Positions 46,241-57,753 of a stretch of 64,000 nucleotides of DNA are shown in pieces. The notes under the pieces are model-generated. The model was not told the DNA's origin. It made no database searches and saw only the letters and a program-made list of their open reading frames with translations. Within the stretch, counting starts at the first letter, position 1; every line of letters begins with the position of its first letter. The DNA comes from Arthrobacter zhaoxinii. Its GTDB lineage: Bacteria > Actinomycetota > Actinomycetes > Actinomycetales > Micrococcaceae. The DNA lies in contig NZ_JANFLT010000005.1 of assembly GCF_024385505.1 (NCBI RefSeq), positions 1 through 64,000 on the forward strand, written 5' to 3'. Both the position numbers and the translations under genes were made by a program.

Positions 46241-48375
46241 CGGACTCCAAGGAGCTCCCGGAGGCTTACAAGGGCCTGGGCTATCACGAGCTCAACGCCA
46301 TGCTGAACCTGTACGGCAAGAATGGAGAGATCCAGTTCGACGCCGACCGCGCTGCTGCGCGCCAGTACTTCCTTGAGCACGTTAACAACAACACGGTCTT
46401 CTTCCATGACCTGGAAGAGAAGCTGGAATACCTGGTCAAGAATGAGTACTACGAGCCGGAAACGCTCGACCAGTACTCCATGACCTTCATCAAGGAGCTG
46501 TACAACCGCGCCTACAAGAAGAAGTTCCGCTTTGAGACCTTCCTCGGCGCGTTCAAGTTCTACACCTCGTACACGCTGAAGACCTTCGACGGCAAGCGTT
46601 ACCTGGAGCGCTACGAAGACCGTGTCTGCATGGTTGCCCTGCACCTGGCCCGCGGCGACGAGCAGCTGGCCACGCAGATGGTGGACGAAATCATCGAGGG
46701 CCGCTTCCAGCCGGCTACCCCCACGTTCCTCAACGCGGGCAAGGCACAGCGCGGCGAGCTGGTCTCCTGCTTCCTGCTGCGCATCGAAGACAACATGGAG
46801 TCCATCGGGCGTTCCATCAACTCAGCGCTGCAGCTGTCCAAGCGCGGCGGCGGCGTTGCCTTCGCACTGACCAACATCCGCGAGGTCGGCGCGCCGATCA
46901 AGCAGATCGAGAACCAGTCCTCCGGCGTCATCCCCGTGATGAAGCTCCTCGAGGACAGCTTCTCCTACGCCAACCAGCTCGGCGCCCGCCAGGGTGCCGG
47001 TGCCGTGTACCTGCACGCCCACCACCCGGACATCAACCGGTTCCTGGACACCAAGCGCGAGAACGCGGATGAGAAGATCCGCATCAAGACCCTCTCGCTC
47101 GGCGTCGTCGTCCCGGACATCACCTTCGAACTGGCCAAGCGCGACGAGGACATGTACCTGTTCTCCCCGTACGACGTCGAGAAGGTCTACGGCATGCCGT
47201 TCTCCGACATCTCGGTCACCGAAAAGTACTACGAGATGGTCGACGACGCGCGGATCAAGAAGACCAAGATCCGTGCCCGCGACTTCTTCCAGACCCTCGC
47301 CGAGATCCAGTTCGAGTCGGGCTACCCCTACATCATGTTCGAGGACACGGTGAACCGGGAGAACCCGATCGAGGGCAAGATCATCATGTCCAACCTGTGC
47401 TCGGAGATCCTCCAGGTTTCCCAGCCCACCACGTACAAGGATGACCTGTCCTACGACGAGACCGGCAAGGACATCTCCTGCAACCTCGGCTCGCTGAACA
47501 TTGCCAAGACCATGGACTCGCCGGACTTCGGCCGGACCATTGAAACGGCCATCCGCGCGCTGACCGCAGTGTCGGACATGAGCCACATCGGCTCGGTGCC
47601 GTCCATTGCCAAGGGCAACGACATGTCCCACGCCATCGGCCTGGGCCAGATGAACCTGCACGGCTACCTGGCGCGTGAGCGGGTCTACTACGGCTCCGAA
47701 GAGGGCATCGACTTCACGAACATGTACTTCTACACGGTGGTCTTCCACGCCGTGCGGGCGTCCAACCTGCTGGCCATCGAAACCGGCCGGAAGTTCGCCG
47801 GCTTCGAGCGCTCCAAGTACGCCACCGGCGAGTACTTCGACAAGTACACCAACCAGGAATGGGTCCCGCAGACCCAGCGCGTGCGTGAGCTGTTCGAGGG
47901 CGTTCACATCCCCACCCAGGCTGACTGGGAGGCGCTGAAGGCTTCGGTCATGGAGCACGGCATCTACAACCAGAACCTGCAGGCCGTGCCGCCCACCGGT
48001 TCGATCTCCTACATCAACAACTCCACCTCTTCCATTCACCCGGTGGCGTCGAAGATCGAGATCCGCAAGGAAGGCAAGCTGGGCCGCGTGTACTACCCGG
48101 CGCCGTACCTGACCAACGACAACCTGGAGTACTACCAGGATGCGTACGAAATCGGCTACGAGAAGATCATCGACACCTACGCCGCTGCGACCCAGCACGT
48201 GGACCAGGGCCTGTCCCTGACGCTGTTCTTCAAGGACACCGCAACCACCCGCGACATCAACAAGGCGCAGATCTACGCCTGGCGCAAGGGCATCAAGACC
48301 ATTTACTACATCCGCCTGCGCCAGCTTGCGCTGGAAGGCACCGAGGTTGAGGGCTGCGTTTCCTGCATGCTGTAA
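46237..48375 (+). CDS. nrdE: Class Ib ribonucleoside-diphosphate reductase alpha subunit
   Basis: The protein has 712 residues from the ATG at 46237 ([18 protein letters not shown]), overlapping the nrdI stop as ATGA. A TTG at 46210 with a purine-rich upstream run is the alternative. The active site has Cys in ELVSCFLL, the NLCSEI radical-site loop and the paired SCNLGSLN cysteine. The C-terminal EGCVSCML carries the CxxC pair re-reduced by NrdH. The short N-terminus without an ATP-cone is as expected for class Ib. Confidence 0.97.
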   Translation: MTDSKELPEAYKGLGYHELNAMLNLYGKNGEIQFDADRAAARQYFLEHVNNNTVFFHDLEEKLEYLVKNEYYEPETLDQYSMTFIKELYNRAYKKKFRFETFLGAFKFYTSYTLKTFDGKRYLERYEDRVCMVALHLARGDEQLATQMVDEIIEGRFQPATPTFLNAGKAQRGELVSCFLLRIEDNMESIGRSINSALQLSKRGGGVAFALTNIREVGAPIKQIENQSSGVIPVMKLLEDSFSYANQLGARQGAGAVYLHAHHPDINRFLDTKRENADEKIRIKTLSLGVVVPDITFELAKRDEDMYLFSPYDVEKVYGMPFSDISVTEKYYEMVDDARIKKTKIRARDFFQTLAEIQFESGYPYIMFEDTVNRENPIEGKIIMSNLCSEILQVSQPTTYKDDLSYDETGKDISCNLGSLNIAKTMDSPDFGRTIETAIRALTAVSDMSHIGSVPSIAKGNDMSHAIGLGQMNLHGYLARERVYYGSEEGIDFTNMYFYTVVFHAVRASNLLAIETGRKFAGFERSKYATGEYFDKYTNQEWVPQTQRVRELFEGVHIPTQADWEALKASVMEHGIYNQNLQAVPPTGSISYINNSTSSIHPVASKIEIRKEGKLGRVYYPAPYLTNDNLEYYQDAYEIGYEKIIDTYAAATQHVDQGLSLTLFFKDTATTRDINKAQIYAWRKGIKTIYYIRLRQLALEGTEVEGCVSCML

Positions 48376-49404
<1,029 letters not shown>

Positions 49405-49428
49405 TTCCCTAGCTGAATCCGCACCATT

Positions 49429-49464
49429 GCCGCCGCAGCGGGCCTTCGGGCCTGCTGCGGCGGC
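49429..49464 (+). terminator. Terminator after nrdF
   Basis: A 16-bp stem (arms 49429-49444 and 49449-49464, one G-U pair) has a TTCG tetraloop. It marks the end of the conserved block and the start of the accessory region. Confidence 0.9.
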
Positions 49465-49501
49465 AGCGCTGTTTAATGCACTGTGAGTTGGCAATCCAAT
49501 A

Positions 49502-49548
49502 TGACAAATTAGTTGTCAACTACCGGATTATGGCCCACTCAGAGTGGG
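49502..49548. promoter_or_regulatory. Two short palindromes in AT-richer DNA before the zinc-ribbon gene
   Basis: TGACAA-N5-TTGTCA lies at 49502-49518 and CCCACTC-A-GAGTGGG at 49534-49548. They are operator-like in size, but no regulator is adjacent. Confidence 0.35.
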
Positions 49549-49742
49549 TAAACCGATACTGCAGGATCCCCCCGCTTGAGAGATGTTGCCGTTAGTCGAT
49601 CTACGGCCTCGCAAGCGGGCGGACGTTTATGGGAGGACTTTCTGTCCTGTGCTCTGGATACGATTCAATTCTCCAGGAGCGAAAACAGCAAGTGGTGGTC
49701 CATGCGACCAGTCGGTCCCATTGAGCGTGAGAGCTCGTTCGT

Positions 49743-50363
49743 GTGGCCCTCGCTGTTGGCTTAAGCACTCCAGCAAGGCCCGGCCTGGTGCGCGCGTCGA
49801 CCAGATATACAAGGGATCATTTTTGTACCCATGTCGAGGCTCGGATGCAACCGTTGCACGAGAATGGGAGGGGCTGTCCCGCTTGCGCGGGGCAGCAGGT
49901 AATTGGCGGATACAACGATCTAGGCACAACCCACCGACACCTTGTCGCTGAGTGGGACCAAGCTAGAAACGGGAGCCTGACCCCTGAAGATGTCATCGCG
50001 GGAAGCGCTCGAAAAGCACAGTGGATTTGCTCGCTCGGCCACCGCTATACCAAGCCCATCAACAAGCGCGCCAAAGGCTCGGCATGCCAGTACTGCTTCA
50101 ACAGGATGGTCCTCAGCGGATTCAACGACCTTGCAACGCGACATCCGGGCATATCGCGTGACTGGCACCCTGAGAAAAACGGATCACTGACACCGACAGG
50201 CGTTGTTCCGGGGAACATGCGACGCTGGCGGAAGTGCGCCTGGGGCCACGAGCAACTGGGGGCTGTAGCAAATAGGACCAAAACCGGAGGCTGCAGCGTA
50301 TGCGCCCCGGACCGCCGCGTGCAGAAGGAGTCTCAAGCCGTCCTCACTAGCGAAGCTCTGTAA
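49743..50363 (+). CDS. Zinc-ribbon (treble-clef, DUF4379-like) protein, probably an N-terminally truncated fragment
   Basis: The frame has 206 codons. Three repeat units each pair a C-x2/3-H element with a CxxC: DHFCTH with GCPAC, WICSLGH with ACQYC, and KCAWGHE with GCSVC. The linkers NDLGTTHRHLVAEWD and NDLATRHPGISRDWHPEKN are the repeat signature of DUF4379-type zinc ribbons. Full family members are often longer and may end in a nuclease domain. Here none is present, the GTG start has no ribosome site, and the first unit begins abruptly, so this is likely a remnant. It sits directly before the type I restriction genes. Confidence 0.6.
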   Translation: MALAVGLSTPARPGLVRASTRYTRDHFCTHVEARMQPLHENGRGCPACAGQQVIGGYNDLGTTHRHLVAEWDQARNGSLTPEDVIAGSARKAQWICSLGHRYTKPINKRAKGSACQYCFNRMVLSGFNDLATRHPGISRDWHPEKNGSLTPTGVVPGNMRRWRKCAWGHEQLGAVANRTKTGGCSVCAPDRRVQKESQAVLTSEAL

Positions 50364-50468
50364 GGCTAGAGAGGGCCACAGCCGCAGCCCTGTTCGAACT
50401 ACTACTACTGCCTCCGCTGCCTTACTGCGAGGCTGGCGGGTCACGAATGTAACGACAGATAAGCTTGT

Positions 50469-51968
50469 GTGGTGATAACTGGAGAAATCAAAACTCAGGT
50501 AGACAAGGTCTGGAACGCGTTCTGGACCGGCGGCATTTCCAACCCCTTGGAAGTGATCGAGCAGATTACGTATCTGCTCTTCCTGAAGCGCCTGGATGAG
50601 AATCAAACGAGGGCGGAGAACAAGGCCAACCGCACGGGCAAGCCGCTTGAAAACCCTGTCTTCCCCACGGGGTTGGATGAGAAGGGCCGCTCCTACCAGG
50701 ACTTCCGCTGGAGCAGGTTCAAGAACTTCTCCCGCGACGAGATGTACACGGTCTTCGCCGAACACATCTTCCCGTTCCTCCGCACCGGGCTGATCCAGCT
50801 GGCTGATGGTGAGGAATCCTCCTATGCCCAGCACATGAAGGATGCCCGCTTCACCATCCCCAACGCCGGGCTGCTGGAAAAAGTCGTCGACATTATCGAT
50901 GACATCCCCATGGATGAGCGCGACACCAAGGGGGACCTCTACGAGTACATGCTCTCCAAGATCGCCTCCGCCGGAACCAACGGGCAGTTCCGCACACCCC
51001 GCCACATCATCGACCTCATGGTGAAAATGACAGCACCCCAGCCGATGGAAGCCATCTGCGACCCGGCTGCCGGCACCGCTGGGTTCCTCGTCCAGGCCGG
51101 CGAATTCCTCCGACAGCACAACCCCAACCTGCTCACGAACCCCGAACAAAGCAGGTTTTTCCATAACGGCCAGTTTCACGGCTTCGACTTCGACAGCACC
51201 ATGTTGCGCATCGGGTCCATGAACATGCTCCTGCACGGGGTGGAAAACCCGGACATCACCTACCGGGACTCCCTGGCGGACCTGCACGGCTCCGAGGAGG
51301 AAAAGTACGACATCATCCTAGCGAACCCGCCCTTCGCCGGCAGCCTGGACTACGAGAACGTCGCCAAGGACCTGCTCTCCGTGGTCAAGACCAAAAAAAC
51401 GGAACTGCTCTTCTTAGCCCTGTTCCTGAGGCTGCTCAAGCCCGGCGGCCGGGCCGCTGTCATCGTGCCTGACGGCGTTATGTTCGGTTCCTCCACGGCG
51501 CACAAGGCGCTGCGGAAGATGCTGGTTGAGGACCACAAACTTGATGGCGTCGTGAAACTACCTTCCGGTGTCTTCAAACCCTATGCCGGGGTTTCCACCG
51601 CGATACTGTTCTTCACCAAGACCAACTCCGGTGGCACCGACAACGTCTGGTTCTACGACGTCACTTCAGACGGATTCAGCCTCGACGACAAACGCACACC
51701 ACTAGGGACCTCCGACCTCGACGACGTCTTGTCCCGTTGGCCGCAGCGTACGACGACGGAGGCCGTACGGGGGCGCACCGACCAATCCTTCCTGGTTCCC
51801 AAAGCTGAGATCGCCGAAAACGGCTATGACCTTTCCCTCAACAGATACAAAGAAGTTGAACACGAAGTCATCGACCACAAGGAAACGGCTGAGATCATCG
51901 CTGACTTGGAGATGCTGGAAGCCCAGATTTCAGTCGCCCTGTCCGACTTGAAGGGTTTGATGTCGTGA
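50469..51968 (+). CDS. hsdM: Type I restriction-modification system methyltransferase subunit HsdM
   Basis: The 499-residue N6-adenine methyltransferase has an N-terminal helical HsdM domain (FWTGGISNPLEVIEQITYLLF). S-adenosylmethionine motif I is DPAAGTAGFL (198-207), and catalytic motif IV is NPPF (286-289). The start is the GTG at 50469, or 50472 next to it; no clear ribosome site is seen. It forms M2S with HsdS and R2M2S with HsdR. The stop overlaps the hsdS GTG by four bases. Confidence 0.96.
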   Translation: MVITGEIKTQVDKVWNAFWTGGISNPLEVIEQITYLLFLKRLDENQTRAENKANRTGKPLENPVFPTGLDEKGRSYQDFRWSRFKNFSRDEMYTVFAEHIFPFLRTGLIQLADGEESSYAQHMKDARFTIPNAGLLEKVVDIIDDIPMDERDTKGDLYEYMLSKIASAGTNGQFRTPRHIIDLMVKMTAPQPMEAICDPAAGTAGFLVQAGEFLRQHNPNLLTNPEQSRFFHNGQFHGFDFDSTMLRIGSMNMLLHGVENPDITYRDSLADLHGSEEEKYDIILANPPFAGSLDYENVAKDLLSVVKTKKTELLFLALFLRLLKPGGRAAVIVPDGVMFGSSTAHKALRKMLVEDHKLDGVVKLPSGVFKPYAGVSTAILFFTKTNSGGTDNVWFYDVTSDGFSLDDKRTPLGTSDLDDVLSRWPQRTTTEAVRGRTDQSFLVPKAEIAENGYDLSLNRYKEVEHEVIDHKETAEIIADLEMLEAQISVALSDLKGLMS

Positions 51969-53149
51969 CAGTAGGGATTGAACTGCAACGTAAACCGAAC
52001 ATAAGCTCCGACATCGAACTGGCCCGTCTCGGAGATCACGTCGAAATATTATCTGGATTCGCGTTTGACTCCAGTCGGTTCGCTTCCGAAGGTGAAATGC
52101 CACTGGTCAGGATCCGTGATGTTGTACGGGGTAGAACCGAGACCTACTACTCTGGCCCCTTCGAGGAGCGGTTTGTGGTTCGCAAGGGCGACCTTCTCGT
52201 TGGCATGGACGGTGACTTCAATCGAGAGTCCTGGTCGTCCGAACCTGCCTTACTCAACCAGCGAGTATGCCGGATTTCGCCTGACGATGCCCACCTCGAC
52301 CGTCGATACCTCTACCATTTTCTTCCGCAGGCACTCATGGAAATCTGGCACGCCACTCCATTTGCCACAGTCAAGCATCTATCGATTAAGGCCATTCGCG
52401 AGATTGCTCTGCCTCTCCCGCCCCTTGAGGAGCAGCGGCGGATTGCGGCCATTCTGGACAAGGCTGATGAGCTCCGCACCAAACGCCGCCAAGCACTCGT
52501 TCACATGGATGAACTCGTCCATTCCGCGTTCCGTGCCAAGTTCGGTGATGTCGTCCGCAACACCCGGGGTTGGCAATATGAAACGTTTGAGGACGTGGCT
52601 CCCAGTCGACTCGGCAAAATGTTGGACAAGAATGCCCAGTCGGGAAATCATCTGCGCAAATATCTCAGGAATGCCAATGTTCAGTGGTTCAACATCGAGA
52701 CGTCTGACTTGGCACAGATGGACTTTGACGAAAAGTCTCGTTCCACGTTCCATCTTGCTTATGGTGATGTTCTGATCTGTGAAGGTGGGGAGCCTGGCCG
52801 AGCAGCGATTTGGCGGGCTGAAATCGAAGATTGCTACTTTCAGAAAGCGGTCCACAGGGCGCGCCCAAATACGGCGATGGCAACGCCTGAGTACATCGTT
52901 TATCTTCTTTGGAATCTGTCCAAGGGCGGAGGCCTTGCAGATCACGTCACGGCCGCAACGATCGCCCATCTGACTGGCGAAAAGCTCAAGCGGATGAAAG
53001 TTCCGGTCCCACCGCTGCAGCTTCAGAAGGACTTTGCGGCTGAAGCAGCTGCCGCAGAGCGTTTGAAGGAGTACCACCGCGCGCACCTTCGAGAGCTGGA
53101 TGCCCTTTTCGATTCCCTCCAGCACCGGGCCTTTAAAGGAGAACTTTGA
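51965..53149 (+). CDS. hsdS: Type I restriction-modification specificity subunit HsdS
   Basis: The 394-residue protein has two target recognition domains: residues about 18-165 (LARLGDHVEILSGFAFDSS) and 210-360. Each is followed by a helical spacer (LPPLEEQRRIAAILDKADELR and VPPLQLQKDFAAEAAAAERL). Lower GC and codon use unlike the flanks fit frequent exchange of recognition domains. It decides the bipartite DNA target, which cannot be predicted here. Its TGA overlaps the following Mrr start by one base. Confidence 0.94.
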   Translation: MTVGIELQRKPNISSDIELARLGDHVEILSGFAFDSSRFASEGEMPLVRIRDVVRGRTETYYSGPFEERFVVRKGDLLVGMDGDFNRESWSSEPALLNQRVCRISPDDAHLDRRYLYHFLPQALMEIWHATPFATVKHLSIKAIREIALPLPPLEEQRRIAAILDKADELRTKRRQALVHMDELVHSAFRAKFGDVVRNTRGWQYETFEDVAPSRLGKMLDKNAQSGNHLRKYLRNANVQWFNIETSDLAQMDFDEKSRSTFHLAYGDVLICEGGEPGRAAIWRAEIEDCYFQKAVHRARPNTAMATPEYIVYLLWNLSKGGGLADHVTAATIAHLTGEKLKRMKVPVPPLQLQKDFAAEAAAAERLKEYHRAHLRELDALFDSLQHRAFKGEL

Positions 53150-54031
53150 TGAGTGAGACCACATCAACGACCGTGGACTCGGAAGTGCCGATTTGGCCGC
53201 TTTTCGTGACTCATGTGCTGGGTGCACTCTCCTCCGGCGATACGCTGCATCGCCGGGACATTGTTAGCCGGGCCATTGATTCAGCCAAGCTGTCGAGGCA
53301 GCACGTGCGGAGACGCTGAACACGGGCGGACTTCGTTCCGAGCAGCGGCTCGGGTGGGCCATTAGTAATCTCCTGAAGGCCGGGAGGATCGAGCGGCCGG
53401 TACGGGCCAATTACCTTATTATGGTGGCCGGTCGGGAGTGGTTTTCCAAAAACCCGGATGGGATTAGCGACTTCTCGACGGCGCGGACACTGTTCACACC
53501 TTTTGGGTCGCAGTCTGGTTCCTCAAAAGCGGTGGTGTCAGACATCGCTAAAACGCTCGTGACTGATATTGACCCGATCGAGCAGATCGAATCGGGGATC
53601 AACCGTATTCATTCGGACGCCGACGATGGGCTCCTGAGACGGCTGCGGGAGAGTCGTCCCGATTTCTTTGCGCAGGCGGTTGTCGGTCTGCTTCTCAAGA
53701 TGGGCTATGGCAGAGCCGAGCAGCGTAGGAAGCGCATCGGTGGCAGCAACGACGGCGGTGTGGACGGGGTCTTAGATCAGGACGCTCTGGGGCTGGACCG
53801 CATCTATGTGCAGGCTAAACGGTACGCCGACGGGAATACAGTTGGACGGGAAGCCATCCAGGCCTTCGCCGGTGCCCTGGATGGCGTGGGAGTCTCCCGT
53901 GGTGTTTTCGTAACGACCAGCGCATTCACCTCCGGTGCACGGCTTATGTGTTGGCTATTTCGTCCCGGGTGGGAGTCCAGGTGAAGTAGAGCTATGACGT
54001 CGTCGAACTCGATGAGGACTCCTTTGAGTAG
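53149..54031 (+). pseudogene. Decayed Mrr-type restriction endonuclease between hsdS and hsdR
   Basis: The ATG at 53149 overlaps the hsdS stop and encodes an Mrr N-terminal winged-helix start (VPIWPLFVTHVLGALSSG). The frame stops after 56 codons at about 53319. The rest continues in another frame as ETLNTGGLRSEQRLGWAISNLLKAG; one missing base near 53302 explains the shift. The nuclease core is intact in that frame (SNDGGVDGVL...IYVQAKRY, a D...QxK site). After TTSAFTSGAR the frame breaks again. The C-terminus SYDVVELDEDSFE is found in a third frame after an in-frame TAG. At least three lesions make it non-functional as written. Confidence 0.85.
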
Positions 54032-54141
54032 CACAGCCAGAGAACCGCTTTCGCATGGCTGCGGGCTTTATCTGAACTGTCGCTGTTTGACCGTGCGGGA
54101 GGCAACATCGGTTAGGCTCCAGAGAGAAGATCAATAAAGGA

Positions 54142-57100
54142 GTGGCATTGGGGGATGTGAACAGCAACTTTGCCGTACTGCAGGCGGAGTGGCCCGGTAT
54201 CGCGAAGGAAGCACGGCTGGCGGAGCTGTATGCGAGAAAGGACCCGCGGTCTTCGCTGCTATACGCGCGGCGGTCGGTCGAAGCGCTGCTGGACTGGCTG
54301 TTCGACGCCGACGACTCACTAACGTTGCCTTACAAGAGCGATCTCAACGGCCTGATGTCGGAACCGACGTTCAAGCGGCTCGCGGGCGAGACGATCGTGA
54401 GCAAGTTTCACCTGATCCGTAAGGTCGCGAACAGCGCCATCCACACCAATGCCGCCATAACCGTCCAGCACTCCGAGCAGGCCGTTCGGGAACTCTTCCA
54501 TGTCTGCATCTGGCTGGCACTTCGCTACACGCGGGATCCCGCCCACCGCCCGGCCTCCACGCTTGCGTTTAGCGGACAGTTCCTCAGCCCCACGCCGAAG
54601 CCGGGCGTTCCTGCCCCTGCCGGGAAGCCCCGCACGGCGGAGCAGACGGCTAAACTCGCCGAAGAACTTGCCAACAAGGATGCGGCTCTGGCCGCGCAGA
54701 AGCAGGACAACGAGCAGCTGCACGCCCAGCTTGTAGCCCTTCGTGCGGAGATCGCCCGGGCCAAGGAAGACAACAAGAAGCTCCCGGACAGCCACGACTA
54801 TTCCGAGGTGGAAACCCGGGTCTACATTGACCTGTACCTGGGCGAAGCGGGGTGGTCACTGGACAAGGCCGAGGATCGCGAATTTGAAGTCCACCACATG
54901 CCCACCCATGCCGGTCCCGCCACCGGAACCGGGTTTGTGGACTATGTGCTGTGGGGATCCGACGGTAAGCCCCTCGCCGTCGTCGAAGCCAAACGCTCAT
55001 CCAAGTCACCCTACGAGGGGCAGCAGCAGGCCAAGCTCTACGCTGACGCGCTGGAGGTGGAGAAGGGTCAGCGCCCGGTCATTTACTACAGCAACGGCTA
55101 TGAGCACTGGATCTGGGACGACGCTGCTGCCTATCCGCCCCGGCCGGTACAGGGCTTCCACACCCGGGACCAGCTCCAACTCATGGTGGACCGCCGCACC
55201 ACCAGGAAACCCTTAGCGACGGCGACCATCAATACCGAGATCGCCGGACGCAGCTACCAGCAGGCGGCCATTCGGGCCGTCACGGACGCACTGGAAACGG
55301 ACAGGGAACGCAAAGCGTTGCTCGTTATGGCGACCGGCTCCGGCAAGACGCGTACCGTCGTCGCGCTGTCCGATTTGCTGATGCAGGCGAACTGGGCCAA
55401 ACGGGTCCTGTTTCTTGCGGACCGCATAGCCCTGGTCGACCAGGCAGCCCGCGCTTTCAAAACGAACCTCCCCGGGTCATCCCCGGTTATTCTCGGCCGT
55501 GATGCGGAGGCAGACAGCCGCATCCACATCGCGACCTATCCAACGATGATGAACTTGATCAACGAACGGACCGACGACGGTACGGTCCTGAAACAGCGGT
55601 TCGGAATTGGCCACTACGACCTGATCATCATCGATGAGGCCCACCGCTCCGTGTACCAGAAGTACCGGGCCATCTTTGAGTACTTCGATGCGTATCTGGT
55701 GGGCTTGACCGCTACACCGCAGTCCGAGGTGGACCGCAACACATACTCGCTGTTCGATATTGAGGACCACGTCCCCACGTTCGCCTACGAGCTGACGCAG
55801 GCCATCTCCGACGGTTACCTGGTACCGCCCCGGACCGTGTCCATTCCGCTGAGGTTCCCGGTCGAAGGGATCCGCTACGAGGAACTCTCGGAGGAGGAAA
55901 AGGAGGACTGGGACTCCGCCGAATGGGACGAAAATGGGGAGATCCCCGACGCCGTGGATCCGGCCATCCTGAACACCTGGCTGTTCAACGCCGACACCGT
56001 GGATAAGGCACTCGAGGTGCTGATGACCCGTGGGCATAAGGTCGCCGGCGGAGACCGGCTCGGCAAGACGATCATCTTTGCCAAGAACCAGAAGCATGCC
56101 GAATTCATCGCCGAACGATTCAACATCAACTACCCCCAGTACGGGGGCACTTTCGCGAAGATCATTACGCACAGCGTCAACTACGCCTCCACCCTGATCG
56201 ACGCCTTCGCCCGCACCGATGACAGCCCGCACATTGCTGTGTCGGTGGACATGCTCGACACCGGGATTGACGTGCCCGAAGTGGTCAACCTGCTCTTCTT
56301 CAAGGTGGTGCGCTCCAAGACCAAGTTCTGGCAGATGGTCGGCCGGGGTACCCGGCTCCGGCCGGAGCTGTACGGACCTGGTGAAAACAAACAGGACTTC
56401 TTCATCTTTGACGTCTGCCAGAACATTGAATACTTCAACGCCGAGCTGCCCGGTTCCGAAGGGTCCCTGGGACAGTCCCTGGCGCACCGCAGCTTCGCCG
56501 TCCGGGCACAGTTGCTGGCCGAAGCCCGCACTGCCGGGCTCGACGGCGACTTCGTGCCGGCACTTCAATCCGGTCTGGTAGGGCAAGTGGCAGGGCTGCC
56601 CCGGGAGAACTTCCTGGTACGCCCGCAGCTGGAGTGGGTGGAGAAGTTCTCGAAGCCCGCTTCGTGGGGCACCCTTGGCACTCAGGATCTGACAGACCTG
56701 CAGACTAAGCTGGCCCCCTTGGCGACGCTGGTTTCCGCCGCCGATCCGGAGGAAGCCAAACGCTTCGACCTGCTGATGTACCAGGCTCAGCTGGCTTCAC
56801 TGACCTCAGCGGCCGCCGTCGAGCCGTACCGCAAGAAGATTGTCGAGATTGCGTCCGCACTGCAGGACCAGCCGAACATCCCCGCTATCGCTGCCCAGAT
56901 GCTTCTGATCCAGTCGATTCTGGAGGGAGGGGAATGGGGTCAGGTCTCACCGCAGTGGCTTGAATTAATCCGGGTTCGTCTCCGGGGGCTGGTTCACCTG
57001 ATCGAGAAGAAGCGCCGCAAGGTGGTCTACTCGAACTTTGAAGACACCCTCGGCGAGATCGTGGAAGGCGAGCTGATAGCGATCAAGACCGGGTCCGTGG

Positions 57101-57573
57101 ATTTGGTCCGCTACAGGGAGAAGGCCCGCGTATATCTGCAGGGGTTCCTGAACCACATGGCCATTCACCGCCTCCGCCGCGGGCTGCCCCTAACGGAGAC
57201 CGATCTGGAGGAATTGCAGCGCATGCTGGCCGAGAGCGGTGCAGGCTCGCCCGAGGACCTTTCGGCGGCGACCGAGCAGGCAGAGGGCCTCGGGCTCTTC
57301 GTGAGGTCCCTGGTGGGAATGGACCGCCAGGCAGCCCTGGATTCCCTGTCCGAGTTCGTGGGAGACAAGACCCTGAACGCCAACCAATTGCATTTCGTGG
57401 ACATGATCGTCCAGCAGCTCACGGAGAACGGCGTCGTAGAAATCGGGGCGCTGTATGAATCACCCTACAGCGATGCCGCACCCGCGGGACCGGAGAGCCT
57501 GTTCCCGGAGAAGGATGTGGATCTGCTGGCGAAAGCGCTGGACCGTGTCCGTAGCTCGGCGATGGTGGGGTAA
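54142..57573 (+). CDS. hsdR: Type I restriction endonuclease/helicase subunit HsdR
   Basis: The protein has about 1143 residues. The start is GTG 54142 or, better placed for AAAGGAG, TTG 54148. Residues 1-130 look like a DUF4145-type domain, and 165-213 form a coiled coil. The PD-(D/E)xK nuclease has Asp267 and Glu282-x-Lys284. The helicase motor has Walker A ATGSGKT (397-403), DEAH (498-501), LTATP and the motif VI-like QMVGRGTRLRP. The C-terminal helical domain binds the methylase. It cleaves DNA at a distance after translocation. It is separated from hsdS only by the broken Mrr gene. Confidence 0.95.
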   Translation: MALGDVNSNFAVLQAEWPGIAKEARLAELYARKDPRSSLLYARRSVEALLDWLFDADDSLTLPYKSDLNGLMSEPTFKRLAGETIVSKFHLIRKVANSAIHTNAAITVQHSEQAVRELFHVCIWLALRYTRDPAHRPASTLAFSGQFLSPTPKPGVPAPAGKPRTAEQTAKLAEELANKDAALAAQKQDNEQLHAQLVALRAEIARAKEDNKKLPDSHDYSEVETRVYIDLYLGEAGWSLDKAEDREFEVHHMPTHAGPATGTGFVDYVLWGSDGKPLAVVEAKRSSKSPYEGQQQAKLYADALEVEKGQRPVIYYSNGYEHWIWDDAAAYPPRPVQGFHTRDQLQLMVDRRTTRKPLATATINTEIAGRSYQQAAIRAVTDALETDRERKALLVMATGSGKTRTVVALSDLLMQANWAKRVLFLADRIALVDQAARAFKTNLPGSSPVILGRDAEADSRIHIATYPTMMNLINERTDDGTVLKQRFGIGHYDLIIIDEAHRSVYQKYRAIFEYFDAYLVGLTATPQSEVDRNTYSLFDIEDHVPTFAYELTQAISDGYLVPPRTVSIPLRFPVEGIRYEELSEEEKEDWDSAEWDENGEIPDAVDPAILNTWLFNADTVDKALEVLMTRGHKVAGGDRLGKTIIFAKNQKHAEFIAERFNINYPQYGGTFAKIITHSVNYASTLIDAFARTDDSPHIAVSVDMLDTGIDVPEVVNLLFFKVVRSKTKFWQMVGRGTRLRPELYGPGENKQDFFIFDVCQNIEYFNAELPGSEGSLGQSLAHRSFAVRAQLLAEARTAGLDGDFVPALQSGLVGQVAGLPRENFLVRPQLEWVEKFSKPASWGTLGTQDLTDLQTKLAPLATLVSAADPEEAKRFDLLMYQAQLASLTSAAAVEPYRKKIVEIASALQDQPNIPAIAAQMLLIQSILEGGEWGQVSPQWLELIRVRLRGLVHLIEKKRRKVVYSNFEDTLGEIVEGELIAIKTGSVDLVRYREKARVYLQGFLNHMAIHRLRRGLPLTETDLEELQRMLAESGAGSPEDLSAATEQAEGLGLFVRSLVGMDRQAALDSLSEFVGDKTLNANQLHFVDMIVQQLTENGVVEIGALYESPYSDAAPAGPESLFPEKDVDLLAKALDRVRSSAMVG

Positions 57574-57708
57574 CTGTGGCGGTCTCAACGAGTCAGCGCA
57601 CAGCAGTAAAAGCAGTTTTAGCTTTCGACGCTGCGACAGGCCGCGACTTTTCGAAACTGCGCCTTACCGCGAATCGTTGTTTTAAAGAACACAAATAGTG
57701 AAGGCAGA

Positions 57709-57753
57709 ATGGGTGGACAGATGAAGCACGTGATGAGGGAGTTGATTGGGTAG
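57709..57753 (+). CDS. Possible 14-residue leader peptide overlapping the next start codon
   Basis: ATG at 57709 has GAAGGCAG just before it and encodes MGGQMKHVMRELIG. Its TAG shares its last base with the GTG of the next gene (TAGTG). Such an overlap often couples translation. It may be chance. Confidence 0.3.
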   Translation: MGGQMKHVMRELIG

